This document shows positions 46,629 through 55,580 of a stretch of DNA of 64,000 bases, one piece after another; positions within the stretch are counted from its first letter, which is position 1; each line of letters begins with the position of its first letter. A program made the position numbers and the translations under genes. The notes beneath the pieces are model-generated. The model made no database searches. It saw only the letters and a program-made list of their open reading frames with translations, and was not told the DNA's origin. Source of the stretch: Sphingorhabdus sp. 109 (GTDB taxonomy: Bacteria > Pseudomonadota > Alphaproteobacteria > Sphingomonadales > Sphingomonadaceae). The stretch spans positions 2,131,290-2,195,289 of the forward strand of contig NZ_LR732707.1 in NCBI RefSeq assembly GCF_902506555.1, written 5' to 3'.

Positions 46629-46703
46629 GGCCCCTTCGTCTAGCGGTTAGGACGCGGCCCTTTCACGGCTGAAACACGGGTTCGATTCCCGTAGGGGTCA
46701 CCA
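46629..46703 (+). tRNA. tRNA-Glu (TTC)
   Basis: 75 bases with encoded CCA. Acceptor GGCCCCT/AGGGGTC, anticodon loop CTTTCAC with anticodon TTC, T-arm GGTTCGATTCCC. Just after recJ. Confidence 0.96.
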
Positions 46704-46943
46704 TTTCCCAGAAATTCTGAATATGGCAGACGCCCGGAACTTGTGGCGGTTGTCGCGTGCTCGACCGGTGCCATCCGCTGCAATATATGAGACGGTTACG
46801 GAAGGCTTGCCTTGTGTTCTATGCCGGTCCAGCTGGCGCCAGACATGCGCACCAACGGCGTTCAACGCAATATAGCGGCTGCACTCCACATCCAGCATGA
46901 AAATCTGGCCATCCGTTTCTGCTTCTACAAGAGACGGATTTCG
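46698..46943 (-). pseudogene. Remnant of a PqqD-like protein gene
   Basis: The minus-strand frame reads RNPSLVEAETDGQIFMLDVE, CSRYIALNAVGAHVWRQL, close to the pattern of PqqD-family peptide chaperones (a strand with a ..DGE..MLD.E.GRY..LN.VG..IW.LL layout). The frame then becomes unrelated. An in-frame TAG (46944-46946) precedes it and there is no proper start or full-length domain, so it looks decayed. No peptide-maturation genes lie nearby. Confidence 0.4.
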
Positions 46944-46946
46944 CTA

Positions 46947-47377
46947 CATCTCCGGCAGATATGGTTACCAGACCATCGCCCCTGCGCCCGTCGGCACGCC
47001 GTTCGGGCAGGACGATATCGCTCTCGAATTAAAATCCGTAGGCGGAATATATATGCAATGAGGGGGGCTACTTTTAAGCGGGTACATCGTGACTGGCGAG
47101 ATATGGTTCCTGGTCACGCAGAAAGCCGCAAGCAAGGGAGCAGGGATTTTTCCATATGAGTGCCCATTTGATGAAGTCATCACCGTTGCGTGACTTTCTG
47201 CCATGCCGTTCAAAGCCATAGCTGACCGGTCCAAGCCAAGTGCGGCCTGGGCCTGTACCAGTGACGAGGGCCTATTCTGCGTCCGGTTCCCGACGGAAAG
47301 GCGATTGTGCGTCAGGGCACTGACGCCCCGTGGCTTGGCCGTGGACACTCACGCCCCCAGCCTTGCTGGCGTATCAT
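46947..47377. other. Gene-free space left of the FAD oxidase gene
   Basis: About 430 bases with no credible gene on either strand; open frames here have poor composition and no ribosome binding sites. It separates the housekeeping block from the palindrome-linked catabolic cluster. Confidence 0.4.
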
Positions 47378-48808
47378 TCAGAATATTTTCCCGGGGTTCA
47401 GCAGCCCCTTTGGATCGAGGGTTTTCTTCAATCCGTGCATGAGTGCCAGTTCGTCCTCTGACCGGCACAGATGCAGCCATGCGCGTTTTTCCAGTCCGAT
47501 ACCATGTTCGGCCGATATTGAACCGCCGATCGACTGGAGCGGAGCATAAACAATTTCTTCGAGCAAATGATGGGTGGCCTGATCATCCGCAGGGGGAGAT
47601 ATAAAAATATGCAGGTTGCCGTCACCGAGATGGCCAAAGACAATGATCCTCGCCGTATCTCCCCATTGGTCGGCAATATTTTTGCGCAGAACCGATATAT
47701 ATTGTTCCATTTCCCGTATCGGCATGCTGACGTCGAACATCACCAGTGGCTTCAGCACCCCTGCCAGCCCCTCGATATCTTCTCGTATGTCCCATATCGC
47801 CTGGCGCTGGCTTTTTGACGTTGATATCGCCGAATCCACGATCAGTCCGTCTTCCAGCGCCTCGCCGAGTATCTCGACAAAATGCTCGTTGTCGCGCCGG
47901 TGGTCCGCGCCGGTCGCCTCGACGATCACATAATAGGGTTGCCCCGCCGGCACCGGCGGAACGTGGCGCCCCGTTTCGGTTGTCAGCAATGCAAAATGGT
48001 CTCCCCACATCACTTCAAAGGCGGTCAGGCTGCCGGCCAGTTTCTGCCCCATCGAGCCGAACAGGGTCACCACGGATGCAAAATCGCCGACCGCAAGAAG
48101 CGCTGTATTCTCGCTCACCGGACGGGGACGCAGCCGCAGCACTGCACGGGTCACCAGACCGAGCGTCCCCTCGGCGCCAATGAACAATTGTTTCAGATCA
48201 TAGCCACTGTTGTTCTTGAGCAGACTGTTCATCGAGGAGACGATCGTGCCGTCGGCCAGCACAGCTTCAAGCCCGAGGATATTCTCGCGGGTCATGCCAT
48301 AGCGCAGCACCTGATTGCCGCCCGCGTTGGTCGAGATCGTGCCGCCAATCGTCGCGGAACCGCGCGCGCCCAGATCCACGGCATAGAGCAGATCGGCCGC
48401 CTCTGCTGCTTCCTGCGCCTTTTGCAAGGGAACCCCGGCCTGCACCACCATCGTCCTGCCGACCGCGTCGATCGACTCGATATCGGCCATCCGCTCGAAC
48501 GAGATCACAATGTCACCGGATGTCGGGCGCACGCCTTGGACCAGGCCGGTCAGGCCTCCCTCTGCGACAACGGACTGTCCCGCATCATGGCAAAGCTTCA
48601 TTACGGCAGACAGCTGCCCGGTATTTTGCGGTCGTATGACGGCCAGCGCCTGACAGCTGCCCTGGCCTTGCCAGTCTTCCGGGCGCAGCGCGACATCGGA
48701 ACCGGTAATGAGCCCGCCAGCGTCAACGACCCCGGCGATTTTTGCAATCAGGGCGTCCTTCGCCGCAGACTCTCCGTTTCCCGCAATTTTCATGTCATCC
48801 GCGTCCAT
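47378..48808 (-). CDS. FAD-linked oxidase of the D-lactate/D-2-hydroxyacid dehydrogenase type
   Basis: 476 residues from ATG 48808 (GGAG nine bases upstream). N-terminal PCMH FAD-binding domain (VVAEGGLTGLVQGVRPTSGD, AVDLGARGSATIGGTISTNAGG, LRYGMTRENILGLEAVLADG) and C-terminal FAD-oxidase cap ending SAEHGIGLEKRAWL and LDPKGLLNPGKIF. Members oxidise D-2-hydroxyacids in the cytoplasm. A perfect 16-base palindrome (48870-48885) lies 62 bases upstream, tying it to the downstream cluster. Confidence 0.9.
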   Translation of the reverse strand: MDADDMKIAGNGESAAKDALIAKIAGVVDAGGLITGSDVALRPEDWQGQGSCQALAVIRPQNTGQLSAVMKLCHDAGQSVVAEGGLTGLVQGVRPTSGDIVISFERMADIESIDAVGRTMVVQAGVPLQKAQEAAEAADLLYAVDLGARGSATIGGTISTNAGGNQVLRYGMTRENILGLEAVLADGTIVSSMNSLLKNNSGYDLKQLFIGAEGTLGLVTRAVLRLRPRPVSENTALLAVGDFASVVTLFGSMGQKLAGSLTAFEVMWGDHFALLTTETGRHVPPVPAGQPYYVIVEATGADHRRDNEHFVEILGEALEDGLIVDSAISTSKSQRQAIWDIREDIEGLAGVLKPLVMFDVSMPIREMEQYISVLRKNIADQWGDTARIIVFGHLGDGNLHIFISPPADDQATHHLLEEIVYAPLQSIGGSISAEHGIGLEKRAWLHLCRSEDELALMHGLKKTLDPKGLLNPGKIF

Positions 48809-48869
48809 ATAGAATTTCTCCGCAATCGATAAAAACACAATAAGCACCAGAAAAAACTTGTCGAGATTA

Positions 48870-48885
48870 ATTTGTCCGGACAAAT
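48870..48885. promoter_or_regulatory. Operator copy 1: ATTTGTCCGGACAAAT
   Basis: Perfect 16-base palindrome between the FAD oxidase gene (minus) and the DUF3598-like gene (plus); the most symmetric of the perfect copies of the shared TTGTCCGGACAA motif. Confidence 0.85.
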
Positions 48886-49076
48886 ATAGTCATGTTGTGA
48901 TAATCCGCCGATTCTCACCCTCCCTCCAACCGCAAGTCGTTGCAACAGGAAGAGCCGGTGAGAAAATGGAGAGATAATATTGCCCGCGTCGCCCAGGATA
49001 CTGGAGCGCCGGCGAATTGCGGCTCCCGCCGGATGCGAAAATGCATCGCTATGTGAACCATATGAAGGAAATGATC

Positions 49077-49568
49077 ATGGGAATTAAACAAGATATGCCT
49101 CTGCTGGCGCGTCATGAGGGCGTCTGGGATGGCACTTATACATATTTCAATGCGCAGAACGAAAAGATCGACGAACATGCCTCCCGCCTGTTGTGCCGTT
49201 TTCCCGACGACGGTCCGGTCCCCTATCACCAGACCAACTATTACACATGGTCGGACGGCAAGACCGAGAACCGGGAATTTCCTGCAGAATATCGAGACAA
49301 GCGGGTCTGGTGGGACAATGAACTGATCAAGGGTTGGGCTGCGGAAGTGCCGCTCGATGAATATAACCGGACCGTGATGCTATATTGGCAGCGGCAGGGC
49401 GATCCCTCGCTCTATCTCTATGAACAGATTCAGATTTCCGATGACGGCCAGAACCGTTGCCGGACATGGCACTGGATTCGCGATGGCGTGCTGGAAACGC
49501 GCACCGCCATCCAGGAAAAATTTGTCACCAGAGACTGGCGCAAAATCGATGCGGAGATGGGCAACTAG
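49077..49568 (+). CDS. Possible lipocalin-like DUF3598 protein
   Basis: 163 residues from ATG 49077 (AAGGAA six bases upstream). The sequence LARHEGVWDGTYTYFNAQNE, YTWSDGKTENREFPAEYRDK, RVWWDNELIKGWAAEVPLDE and RTWHWIRDGVLETRTAIQEK has the Trp/Tyr-rich strand pattern of lipocalin-like DUF3598 or related ligand-binding barrels. No signal peptide. A role in binding a small hydrophobic substrate or intermediate of the cluster is inferred; family assignment is moderate. Confidence 0.55.
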   Translation: MGIKQDMPLLARHEGVWDGTYTYFNAQNEKIDEHASRLLCRFPDDGPVPYHQTNYYTWSDGKTENREFPAEYRDKRVWWDNELIKGWAAEVPLDEYNRTVMLYWQRQGDPSLYLYEQIQISDDGQNRCRTWHWIRDGVLETRTAIQEKFVTRDWRKIDAEMGN

Positions 49569-49690
49569 AGCGGCAGAACCTGTCCTGACCGTCTAAAAAT
49601 ATCGATGGGCGCCCGGCAGCGACATATGAACGTCACCGCCGGGCCGCCATTTTCCGGTTTAGGGTCCAGAGCCGCGTTTATACCGTTGCC

Positions 49691-50500
49691 CTAGCCTCTG
49701 AAATTGTCCGGAGTCACTTCCGAGGAGCGCTCCGCTCCGACGATTGTGCAACTTGCCTGCATCCACCGCAGGTTCATTCCCACACGACTGGCATCGATAT
49801 CGGCCCAGCTGTAGCTGACCGCCTTGTCCGGATTTTCCGGCTTGTGCACATAGAGCACCATGCTCGGCCGGTTGGTGCTCGGTTTTGGCCAATATACCGC
49901 CCGCATCCGCAAGATCAGCGGATCCGTTCCCGTATCACCGCCGCCAACAAGGACCCGGCCGCCCTGGTCATGCAGGTCGAGCTTCTGGGCAAACAGCCAA
50001 TCGGCGCTACCATCAGCCTTGGGCGCAACCTTCTTCACCGCCGCCCAGCATTGGACCGGACGCGCCCGCTTGAGAAGCGTCTCCTCGCCATTGGCCAGCC
50101 GCAGAGTGATGCCATTGTGTGTGACGCGGGAAATCTGGTAATCCTGACGGCAGAGTTTCCTGTTCTGTACCGCTGCCAGTTTCCAGCCTTTTTCGCCCCG
50201 CTCAAAAAAGCGTTCGCAATCGCCGACGGACAGAATGTCACGATCCTTGCCATGCGCCACTGTGATCGGCTGTGGCGCGGCCTTTTCCTTTCCATAAGCA
50301 TCGATGCTTTGCAGCTTCATCCCGTCCTCGGCGCTGGAGATTCGAAAGGACATCCATGGCGGTGGCGTGCGGCCGGCATCGGCTTCGAAATAGGCATGCT
50401 CTTCGTTTGTGAAGGTTCCGGCGAGCAGATCCTCCAGCTTCTCCGGTTCTGCAGAACCGCTATCGATGGCAAGGGCAGACAGGGTGGCAAGCAAGAACAT
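49691..50500 (-). CDS. Unknown periplasmic protein of the palindrome-linked cluster
   Basis: 269 residues from the ATG at 50500, which gives a signal peptide (MFLLATLSALAIDSGSA) with GGAG nine bases upstream; an ATG at 50515 would lie only five bases from the operator with no ribosome binding site. Cys residues are spread in pairs (DCERFF, KLCRQDY, QCWAAV, ASCTIV). Strand-rich, no named domain recognised (a CpcT/CpeT-like barrel is possible). Divergent from the aminotransferase, each with its own operator copy. Confidence 0.55.
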   Translation of the reverse strand: MFLLATLSALAIDSGSAEPEKLEDLLAGTFTNEEHAYFEADAGRTPPPWMSFRISSAEDGMKLQSIDAYGKEKAAPQPITVAHGKDRDILSVGDCERFFERGEKGWKLAAVQNRKLCRQDYQISRVTHNGITLRLANGEETLLKRARPVQCWAAVKKVAPKADGSADWLFAQKLDLHDQGGRVLVGGGDTGTDPLILRMRAVYWPKPSTNRPSMVLYVHKPENPDKAVSYSWADIDASRVGMNLRWMQASCTIVGAERSSEVTPDNFRG

Positions 50501-50520
50501 GGTCAGATTCTCCATAATAT

Positions 50521-50532
50521 TTGTCCGGACAA
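50521..50532. promoter_or_regulatory. Operator copy 2: TTGTCCGGACAA
   Basis: Perfect 12-base core, 20 bases upstream of the start of the minus-strand secreted protein gene; binding here would overlap the ribosome-binding region or transcription start. Confidence 0.8.
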
Positions 50533-50681
50533 CTCTATCACGGGATCAAATAATCGCAACCGGGATGTTTTCCGTCAGAGCTCGGTCATTTTGGGATCTG
50601 ACCGACGGCGAACTTTTTCGTGCACCATAAGTGCCGGAAGCGGAAATGCGATTGCATTGAGACGGAAATTGCACGAGGCAT

Positions 50682-50693
50682 TTGTCCGGACAA
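50682..50693. promoter_or_regulatory. Operator copy 3: TTGTCCGGACAA
   Basis: Perfect 12-base core 34 bases upstream of the aminotransferase gene (plus). Confidence 0.8.
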
Positions 50694-50727
50694 GATTATG
50701 TTTCACAGATCATGAGAGCGGCGACCT

Positions 50728-51938
50728 ATGCATTGGGAAAATATTCTGGCAACTCGTGCATCGCGGCTCAAGGCTTCCGAGATACGGGAATTGCTGAAGC
50801 TGATAGGGCAGCCGGGTGTCATCTCCTTTGCAGGCGGCATTCCGGATGGCGCATTATTTCCGGTGGCGGAATTCCAGCGGGCCTTTGCGGCCATGTGCGA
50901 AGGCGAAAATGCCTCCGCCGCCTTGCAATATGCGACAAGCGAGGGGCATCTTCCCTTGCGGCAGTGGATCGTCGGGGAGATGGCAAAGCTGGGGATTCCT
51001 TGCGATAGCGGCAATATCATCATCACCTCCGGCTCCCAGCAAGCCCTTGATTATCTCGGCAAGCTGTTACTGTCGCCCGGTGACACCGCGCTGGTCCAGT
51101 GGCCCACCTATCTCGGGGCGTTGAGCGCTTTCAACGCCTATGAGCCAGTCTATGACCGCCTCGAAACCGGCGCCTTGCGCCCGGCAGAAAGCTACCGGCA
51201 GGCAGCCAGTGGCGGCCGCGTGAAATTCGCTTATCTGTCCTCCGAATTTTGCAACCCGACTGGCGAGAGCATCGACAGGGAGGCAAGAATACAGCTGCTC
51301 AATCTGGCCCGTGATCTGGATATCGCCATCATCGAGGACGCGGCCTATCAGTCGCTGCGCTATGATGGCGAAGTCATCCCGCCGATCCTCGCGCTGGACA
51401 TAGAACGCGAAGGCAGCATTGAAGCCACCCGAACGCTCTATTGCGGCAGCTTTTCCAAGACACTTTCGCCGGGATTGCGGGTCGGCTGGGTATGCGGCGC
51501 AAAATCCGTGATCTCCCGCCTTGTGTTGATGAAACAGGCATCAGATCTGCATTCCGGTGTCGTCAACCAGATGGCGGTGGCCGATGTTGCAACCAGAGCT
51601 TCGACAAGCAAATCGAAAAGATCCGGCCCGTCTATCGCCAGCGGCGCGATAGCATGCTGCAAGCCCTGTCCCGGGAAATGCCGGCCGGTATCAACTGGAC
51701 CCAGCCAGAAGGTGGCATGTTCATCTGGCTGACCCTCCCAGATTTTATGGATAGCGTGGACCTCTTGGCAGATTCGCTCAAATCAGAGAAAGTCGCCTTC
51801 ATTCCGGGCAGCGCCTTCTTCGCTGACCGATCGGGCGCGAACAGCCTGAGGCTGAGTTTCTCCAACAGTTCCGAAGAAAATATCGAACAAGGGATTGCGC
51901 GACTGGGCAGAGTGATCCGACAGGCGCTTGCATCCTGA
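50728..51938 (+). pseudogene. PLP aminotransferase class I/II, frameshifted
   Basis: The first frame (50728 to about 51590) encodes the N-terminal two thirds of a fold-type I aminotransferase of the 2-aminoadipate/MocR-domain type: GVISFAGGIPDGALFP, ITSGSQQALDYLGKLL, EFCNPTGESI, IIEDAAYQSLRYDGE and PLP-lysine region YCGSFSKTLSPGLRVGWV. Near 51588-51592 the proper sequence jumps to the -1 frame (NQSFDKQIEKIRPVYRQRRD ... PEGGMFIWL ... IPGSAFF, ending at 51938). A one-base deletion explains it. Either a real inactivation or an assembly error; joined, the product would be about 403 residues, normal for the family. Confidence 0.8.
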
Positions 51939-52022
51939 AACAGCGCTTTACCAATCAGGGCGTGAACGAGGTGACCGGGAGACCGACTGGCGCACCGCAA
52001 TCTGCCCCCGCCGACCAACCGC

Positions 52023-53075
52023 CTATCTAATGGTTGTCATATTTATCAGCTCGACTTGCGGGGTTAGATATCCGTCGCGGCAAGGCTCGGCCTTTGACAG
52101 GTCGGTCGAGAGATATTTTGCATTATTATCGGCAAATACCGTAGCCACAGCGCGGCATTGGCCGCTGGCGTCCGGTTGTTGCTGCAGCGCGACCTTGATC
52201 GCCGCCAGAAGATTGCAACCACTGGATATCCCGACTCCGAAACCGAGCACGCGGCTCAATTTCCGGGCCATGAGAATGGCGTCACCGTCGCATATGGCAA
52301 TCACCGGATCGAGATCGTCCAGCTTGACAATTTCGGGGATGAATTCGTCCGACACGCCCTGAATTCTGTGGTGTCCCACTTTATAGCCGGTCGACAATGT
52401 CGGGGACTCGGTCGGCTCAACCGGATGCACGGAAATGCTGGCATCCTGCTCTTTCAGATAGCGGCCGACACCCATGACCGTTCCGCCGGTTCCCACACCT
52501 GCCACAAAGCCGCCCAGACGTGCGCCATCGCTCGCAAGCTGCGCCCAAAGTTCGGGGGCAGTGGCTTCATAATGGGCGTCGCAATTGTCTTCATTCGAGA
52601 ACTGGCGAGGCAGGAAAGCCCCATCCCTGCGCCCCAGTTCTTCAGCCATCTCGATCGAGCCAAGAAAGCCGCCCTGTTCCTTGGACACAAGAACCAGATC
52701 AACGCCGTGACTGGTCAGAATGGCACGCCGTTCCACGCTCATCCAGTCGGGCATGAAGATTGTCACCGGATGGCCCAGCGCGGCGCCGATGGCGGCCAGG
52801 GCAATACCGGCATTGCCGCTGGTTGCCTCGGCGATGCGCTGCCCGGGCTTCAGGGCACCGCTCAGCGTCGCCTTCTCCAATATATTCAGCGCCATCCGGT
52901 CCTTGATACTGCCGGAGAAATTATACATTTCCGCTTTAGCATAAACCGTTATGTCACGATCTTCGACACGAACGTCTATCCGAGCCAATGGCGTATGGCC
53001 GATGAGGCCGCTTAACGCACAAAACCTGTCTTCTGTCTGACGCCCGACTTGATCCAGCACAAATATCTCCCTCAA
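52023..53075 (-). CDS. Cysteine-synthase-fold PLP enzyme
   Basis: 350 residues, fold-type II. PLP-lysine motif NFSGSIKDRMA, substrate loop EATSGNAGIALAAIGAALGH, Gly-rich phosphate loop GVGTGGTVMGVGRYL and SSGCNLLAA late. Family members include cysteine synthase and cystathionine beta-synthase; some in catabolic clusters act as beta-eliminating or beta-replacing enzymes on other amino acids. The acceptor site is not diagnostic by eye. No copy of the TTGTCCGGACAA palindrome precedes it, though it lies within the cluster. Confidence 0.85.
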   Translation of the reverse strand: MREIFVLDQVGRQTEDRFCALSGLIGHTPLARIDVRVEDRDITVYAKAEMYNFSGSIKDRMALNILEKATLSGALKPGQRIAEATSGNAGIALAAIGAALGHPVTIFMPDWMSVERRAILTSHGVDLVLVSKEQGGFLGSIEMAEELGRRDGAFLPRQFSNEDNCDAHYEATAPELWAQLASDGARLGGFVAGVGTGGTVMGVGRYLKEQDASISVHPVEPTESPTLSTGYKVGHHRIQGVSDEFIPEIVKLDDLDPVIAICDGDAILMARKLSRVLGFGVGISSGCNLLAAIKVALQQQPDASGQCRAVATVFADNNAKYLSTDLSKAEPCRDGYLTPQVELINMTTIR

Positions 53076-53262
53076 GGTTAAGCGGATAATATCGGCGCTG
53101 GCTTTCGCGGTATCATTATAAAAAGTGGCTGTTTTTCGTACTAGACCGGGATATTATTTTAGTAAAATCAATATTGTTCAAATTTTTTGATGGAATTGAC
53201 CATGGTTGCTCATCAGCCTTGGTAACCGGATATCTGCGCTGCGCGGGATGAAGACACAGCGC

Positions 53263-53304
53263 GCCCGTGCCGGAGACGGATCCGATCCCGGGACCGGCAC
53301 GGGC
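53263..53304. other. Strong intergenic hairpin
   Basis: GCCCGTGCCGG and CCGGCACGGGC make a perfect 11-base stem between two minus-strand genes. No T run follows, so it may halt RNA only partly or protect the upstream message. Confidence 0.5.
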
Positions 53305-53314
53305 CGTTCTCAGG

Positions 53315-54070
53315 CTATTCTGCCGGAGGTTCGAACAGTCCGGCATCGATTTCGCCATTGACCCGCGTATCCGTCCAGAACACCTCGTTCGACTTGCGCC
53401 CGTCATAATAAAGCGTGACATGCCGAGCCTGCAGCCAGCGGGGATTTTCCAGAGTGACGAAATCATCATAGGTCCGGTGGTGCCAGCCCTTGGGTGTGCG
53501 GAATCCCATCATGCGGATGGCGTGGCTTTGCTGGTCGATACCGAACAATGTCTCGCCTCCTTCGGGATCGGTGAGTTGAACCATGTAGAGCGCGTGGCCC
53601 GCGATCGCATCATCGGCCAGTCGGGTTGCCGTGAAGCCGGGCTTTCCGGCCTGACGGATGATCCCGAAGCCGAAATTGCTCGCCCAGAATTTTTCCGCCT
53701 CTGCCTTCGGAACGATGCCCCGCTCGGTCCAGGTCGTCTGCCCGTCAAAGCCGACCTCGAACAGTATCTTCGCGCCCGATCTGGCGATGATCCGCACCTT
53801 GCCATCGGCACCATGGAAAATCTTCCGATCGGGATCAAACACCCGCCACATCCGGTAATCGTCGGCAATCGAGCGGGGTTCATGCCCCTCGGGACCATAG
53901 AATATCGCACGACCTGAAAGGCTCAGGCTTTTCGCATTGGCCCAGCCATCTCCGCCCGCGGCTTCCCGTGCCAACGCCAATATCCCGCTGCCGGACAAAT
54001 CGCTTTGCGCCTGCAGGTCAACCGGGGACCAGATCAGGACCATCCACATCATTATCAGTAATCGATACAT
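53315..54070 (-). CDS. Unknown periplasmic LolA-like protein
   Basis: 251 residues. Signal peptide (about 1-22, ending LQAQ) and a strand-rich domain with alternating pieces such as LSLSGRAIFYGPEGHEPRS, ILFEVGFDGQTTWTERG and DDFVTLENPRWLQARHVTLY, a pattern like outer-membrane lipoprotein-carrier (LolA/LolB-like) folds. Precise family not recognised. AAGGAAAAG precedes the ATG, and operator copy 4 begins 14 bases upstream of the start. Confidence 0.6.
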   Translation of the reverse strand: MYRLLIMMWMVLIWSPVDLQAQSDLSGSGILALAREAAGGDGWANAKSLSLSGRAIFYGPEGHEPRSIADDYRMWRVFDPDRKIFHGADGKVRIIARSGAKILFEVGFDGQTTWTERGIVPKAEAEKFWASNFGFGIIRQAGKPGFTATRLADDAIAGHALYMVQLTDPEGGETLFGIDQQSHAIRMMGFRTPKGWHHRTYDDFVTLENPRWLQARHVTLYYDGRKSNEVFWTDTRVNGEIDAGLFEPPAE

Positions 54071-54084
54071 TCAAGCTTTTCCTT

Positions 54085-54098
54085 TTTGTCCGGACAAA
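54085..54098. promoter_or_regulatory. Operator copy 4: TTTGTCCGGACAAA
   Basis: Perfect 14-base palindrome in the short gap between the LolA-like gene (minus) and the flavin amine oxidase gene (plus), so one site could control both directions. Confidence 0.85.
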
Positions 54099-54124
54099 TT
54101 ATCCTTGCCCTGCGGAGGCTGATA

Positions 54125-55558
54125 TTGTCAATTCCCGCTATGGAAACCGAACATCGATTCGCCATGCCCCGCCGCGCCTTTGTCGGCGGCCTGAGCGCGT
54201 CGCTCATCTCATGCGCCGCGCCCCGCAGTTCGTGGAGCACAACGACCGCCGACGTCATCATCATCGGCGCCGGCCTTGCGGGGCTGCACGCCGCCCATTT
54301 GATCGAAAAGGCCGGATATAAGGCCATCCTTCTCGAAGCGAACAACCGGACCGGCGGGCGGCTGCATACATTGGATGACTTGCCCGGACGGCCGGATGCC
54401 GGCGGCATTCAGGTTGGTGCCGGCTATGACCGCTTCCGTGCTATCGCTGACCGACTGGGCGTCGAACGTTACGTCCCGCCCCCTTCTCCGCGCGGGTCGC
54501 TGTATAATATCGGCGGTCAAAGCCTGACCGCCGCCGACTGGCCCGTGTCGCCCGCGAATAATCTGGCTGCAACCGAAAAGTCGATCCATCCCGACGGCCT
54601 CCTTTTCTCCTATCTGGCGGCTCTGCCCGTCTTTGAAAATACAGGAGACTGGATGACAGCAGCGGCCCTGAAGCTGGACATCAGTTTGCGCGATTATCTG
54701 GTGGCACAGGGCGCATCTGCCGAAGCGTTGCGTCTAATTGGGGCGAACCTGAACGGCAACAGTCTTGACGAGCAGTCCGCGCTCCATATGGCGCGCAGCC
54801 TGGCGATATTCCGGGCAGGCGGAACTGGCCCGACCCGCTATGTCCGGGGCGGCTCCCAGCGGATGACCGATGCGATGACCAGCGCGCTCCGCAGCGACAT
54901 CATCCTCGACAGCAATGTCGTTGCGATCGCCGGAGATGGCAATGGCGCGGAAGTCACGCTGGCCGATGGCCGCAAATTTGGCGCGCGCCAGGCAATCAGC
55001 ACGATACCCTTTTCGGTGCTGCGTACGGTCCGGCTCAGTGCCCCGCTGCCGACCGCCGTTCAGAACAGTATCGCGCAGCTCGCTTATACCCGCGCCAGCT
55101 TCGCTTATCTGCTGGCCGACGACCCTTTCTGGAAACAGGACGGATTGCCGGAGACGATCTGGAGCGATGATCCGATACTGGGCCGGGTGTTCGTGCTCGG
55201 AGAAGACCCGCCGATGCTGAAAGTCTGGACCAACGGATCGGGCGCCGATCTGGTTGACGCGATGGATCCGGAAGCGGTCGGCGCTGCGATGATCGCCAAA
55301 ATCGAAAAGGCGCGTCCGTCCGCACGGGGCAAGCTGAAATTTCTCCGCTTCGTCAGCTGGCAGCAAAACCCGTTTGCCCGGGGCGTCTATCACCATATAG
55401 GAACCGGCCAGGGTGCTGCTCTTGCGGAAACAGTCGCGTTTCAAGGGGATCGCATCCACTTTGCCGGCGAGCATATGGCGCGTGTAGCATCGGGCATGGA
55501 AGGGGCTCTGGAAAGCGGCGAACGCGCCGCACTGCGGGCGCTCGCCGGATTATCGTAA
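54125..55558 (+). CDS. Exported flavin amine oxidase-like protein
   Basis: 477 residues from a TTG at 54125, chosen because GGAGG lies six bases upstream; later in-frame ATGs (54140, 54164) lack one. The N-terminus has a twin-arginine-like signal (MPRRAFVGGLSASLISCAA). FAD-binding Rossmann motif DVIIIGAGLAGLHAAHLIEKAG, the amine-oxidase GG motif EANNRTGGRLHTLDD and the C-terminal FAD strand IHFAGEHMARVASGMEGALESG are present. Monoamine-oxidase-type enzymes oxidise amines or amino acids; substrate unknown. Periplasmic location is inferred from the signal. Confidence 0.85.
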   Translation: MSIPAMETEHRFAMPRRAFVGGLSASLISCAAPRSSWSTTTADVIIIGAGLAGLHAAHLIEKAGYKAILLEANNRTGGRLHTLDDLPGRPDAGGIQVGAGYDRFRAIADRLGVERYVPPPSPRGSLYNIGGQSLTAADWPVSPANNLAATEKSIHPDGLLFSYLAALPVFENTGDWMTAAALKLDISLRDYLVAQGASAEALRLIGANLNGNSLDEQSALHMARSLAIFRAGGTGPTRYVRGGSQRMTDAMTSALRSDIILDSNVVAIAGDGNGAEVTLADGRKFGARQAISTIPFSVLRTVRLSAPLPTAVQNSIAQLAYTRASFAYLLADDPFWKQDGLPETIWSDDPILGRVFVLGEDPPMLKVWTNGSGADLVDAMDPEAVGAAMIAKIEKARPSARGKLKFLRFVSWQQNPFARGVYHHIGTGQGAALAETVAFQGDRIHFAGEHMARVASGMEGALESGERAALRALAGLS

Positions 55559-55580
55559 GGCAACAGCGCGTTCGCCCGCC

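Noticed and set aside
46812-47348. Several 60-130 codon frames between tRNA-Glu and the FAD oxidase
   Set aside because: Overlapping on both strands, no start signals, no domain-like sequence; only the PqqD-like part was kept as a remnant.
49706-49717. TTGTCCGGAGTC as a seventh operator
   Set aside because: Only one half-site matches and it lies inside the coding end of the secreted unknown gene.
53263-53304. Riboswitch or attenuator in front of the cysteine-synthase-fold gene
   Set aside because: The 11-base hairpin lies on the far side of that gene's promoter region and has no conserved riboswitch core that I can recognise.
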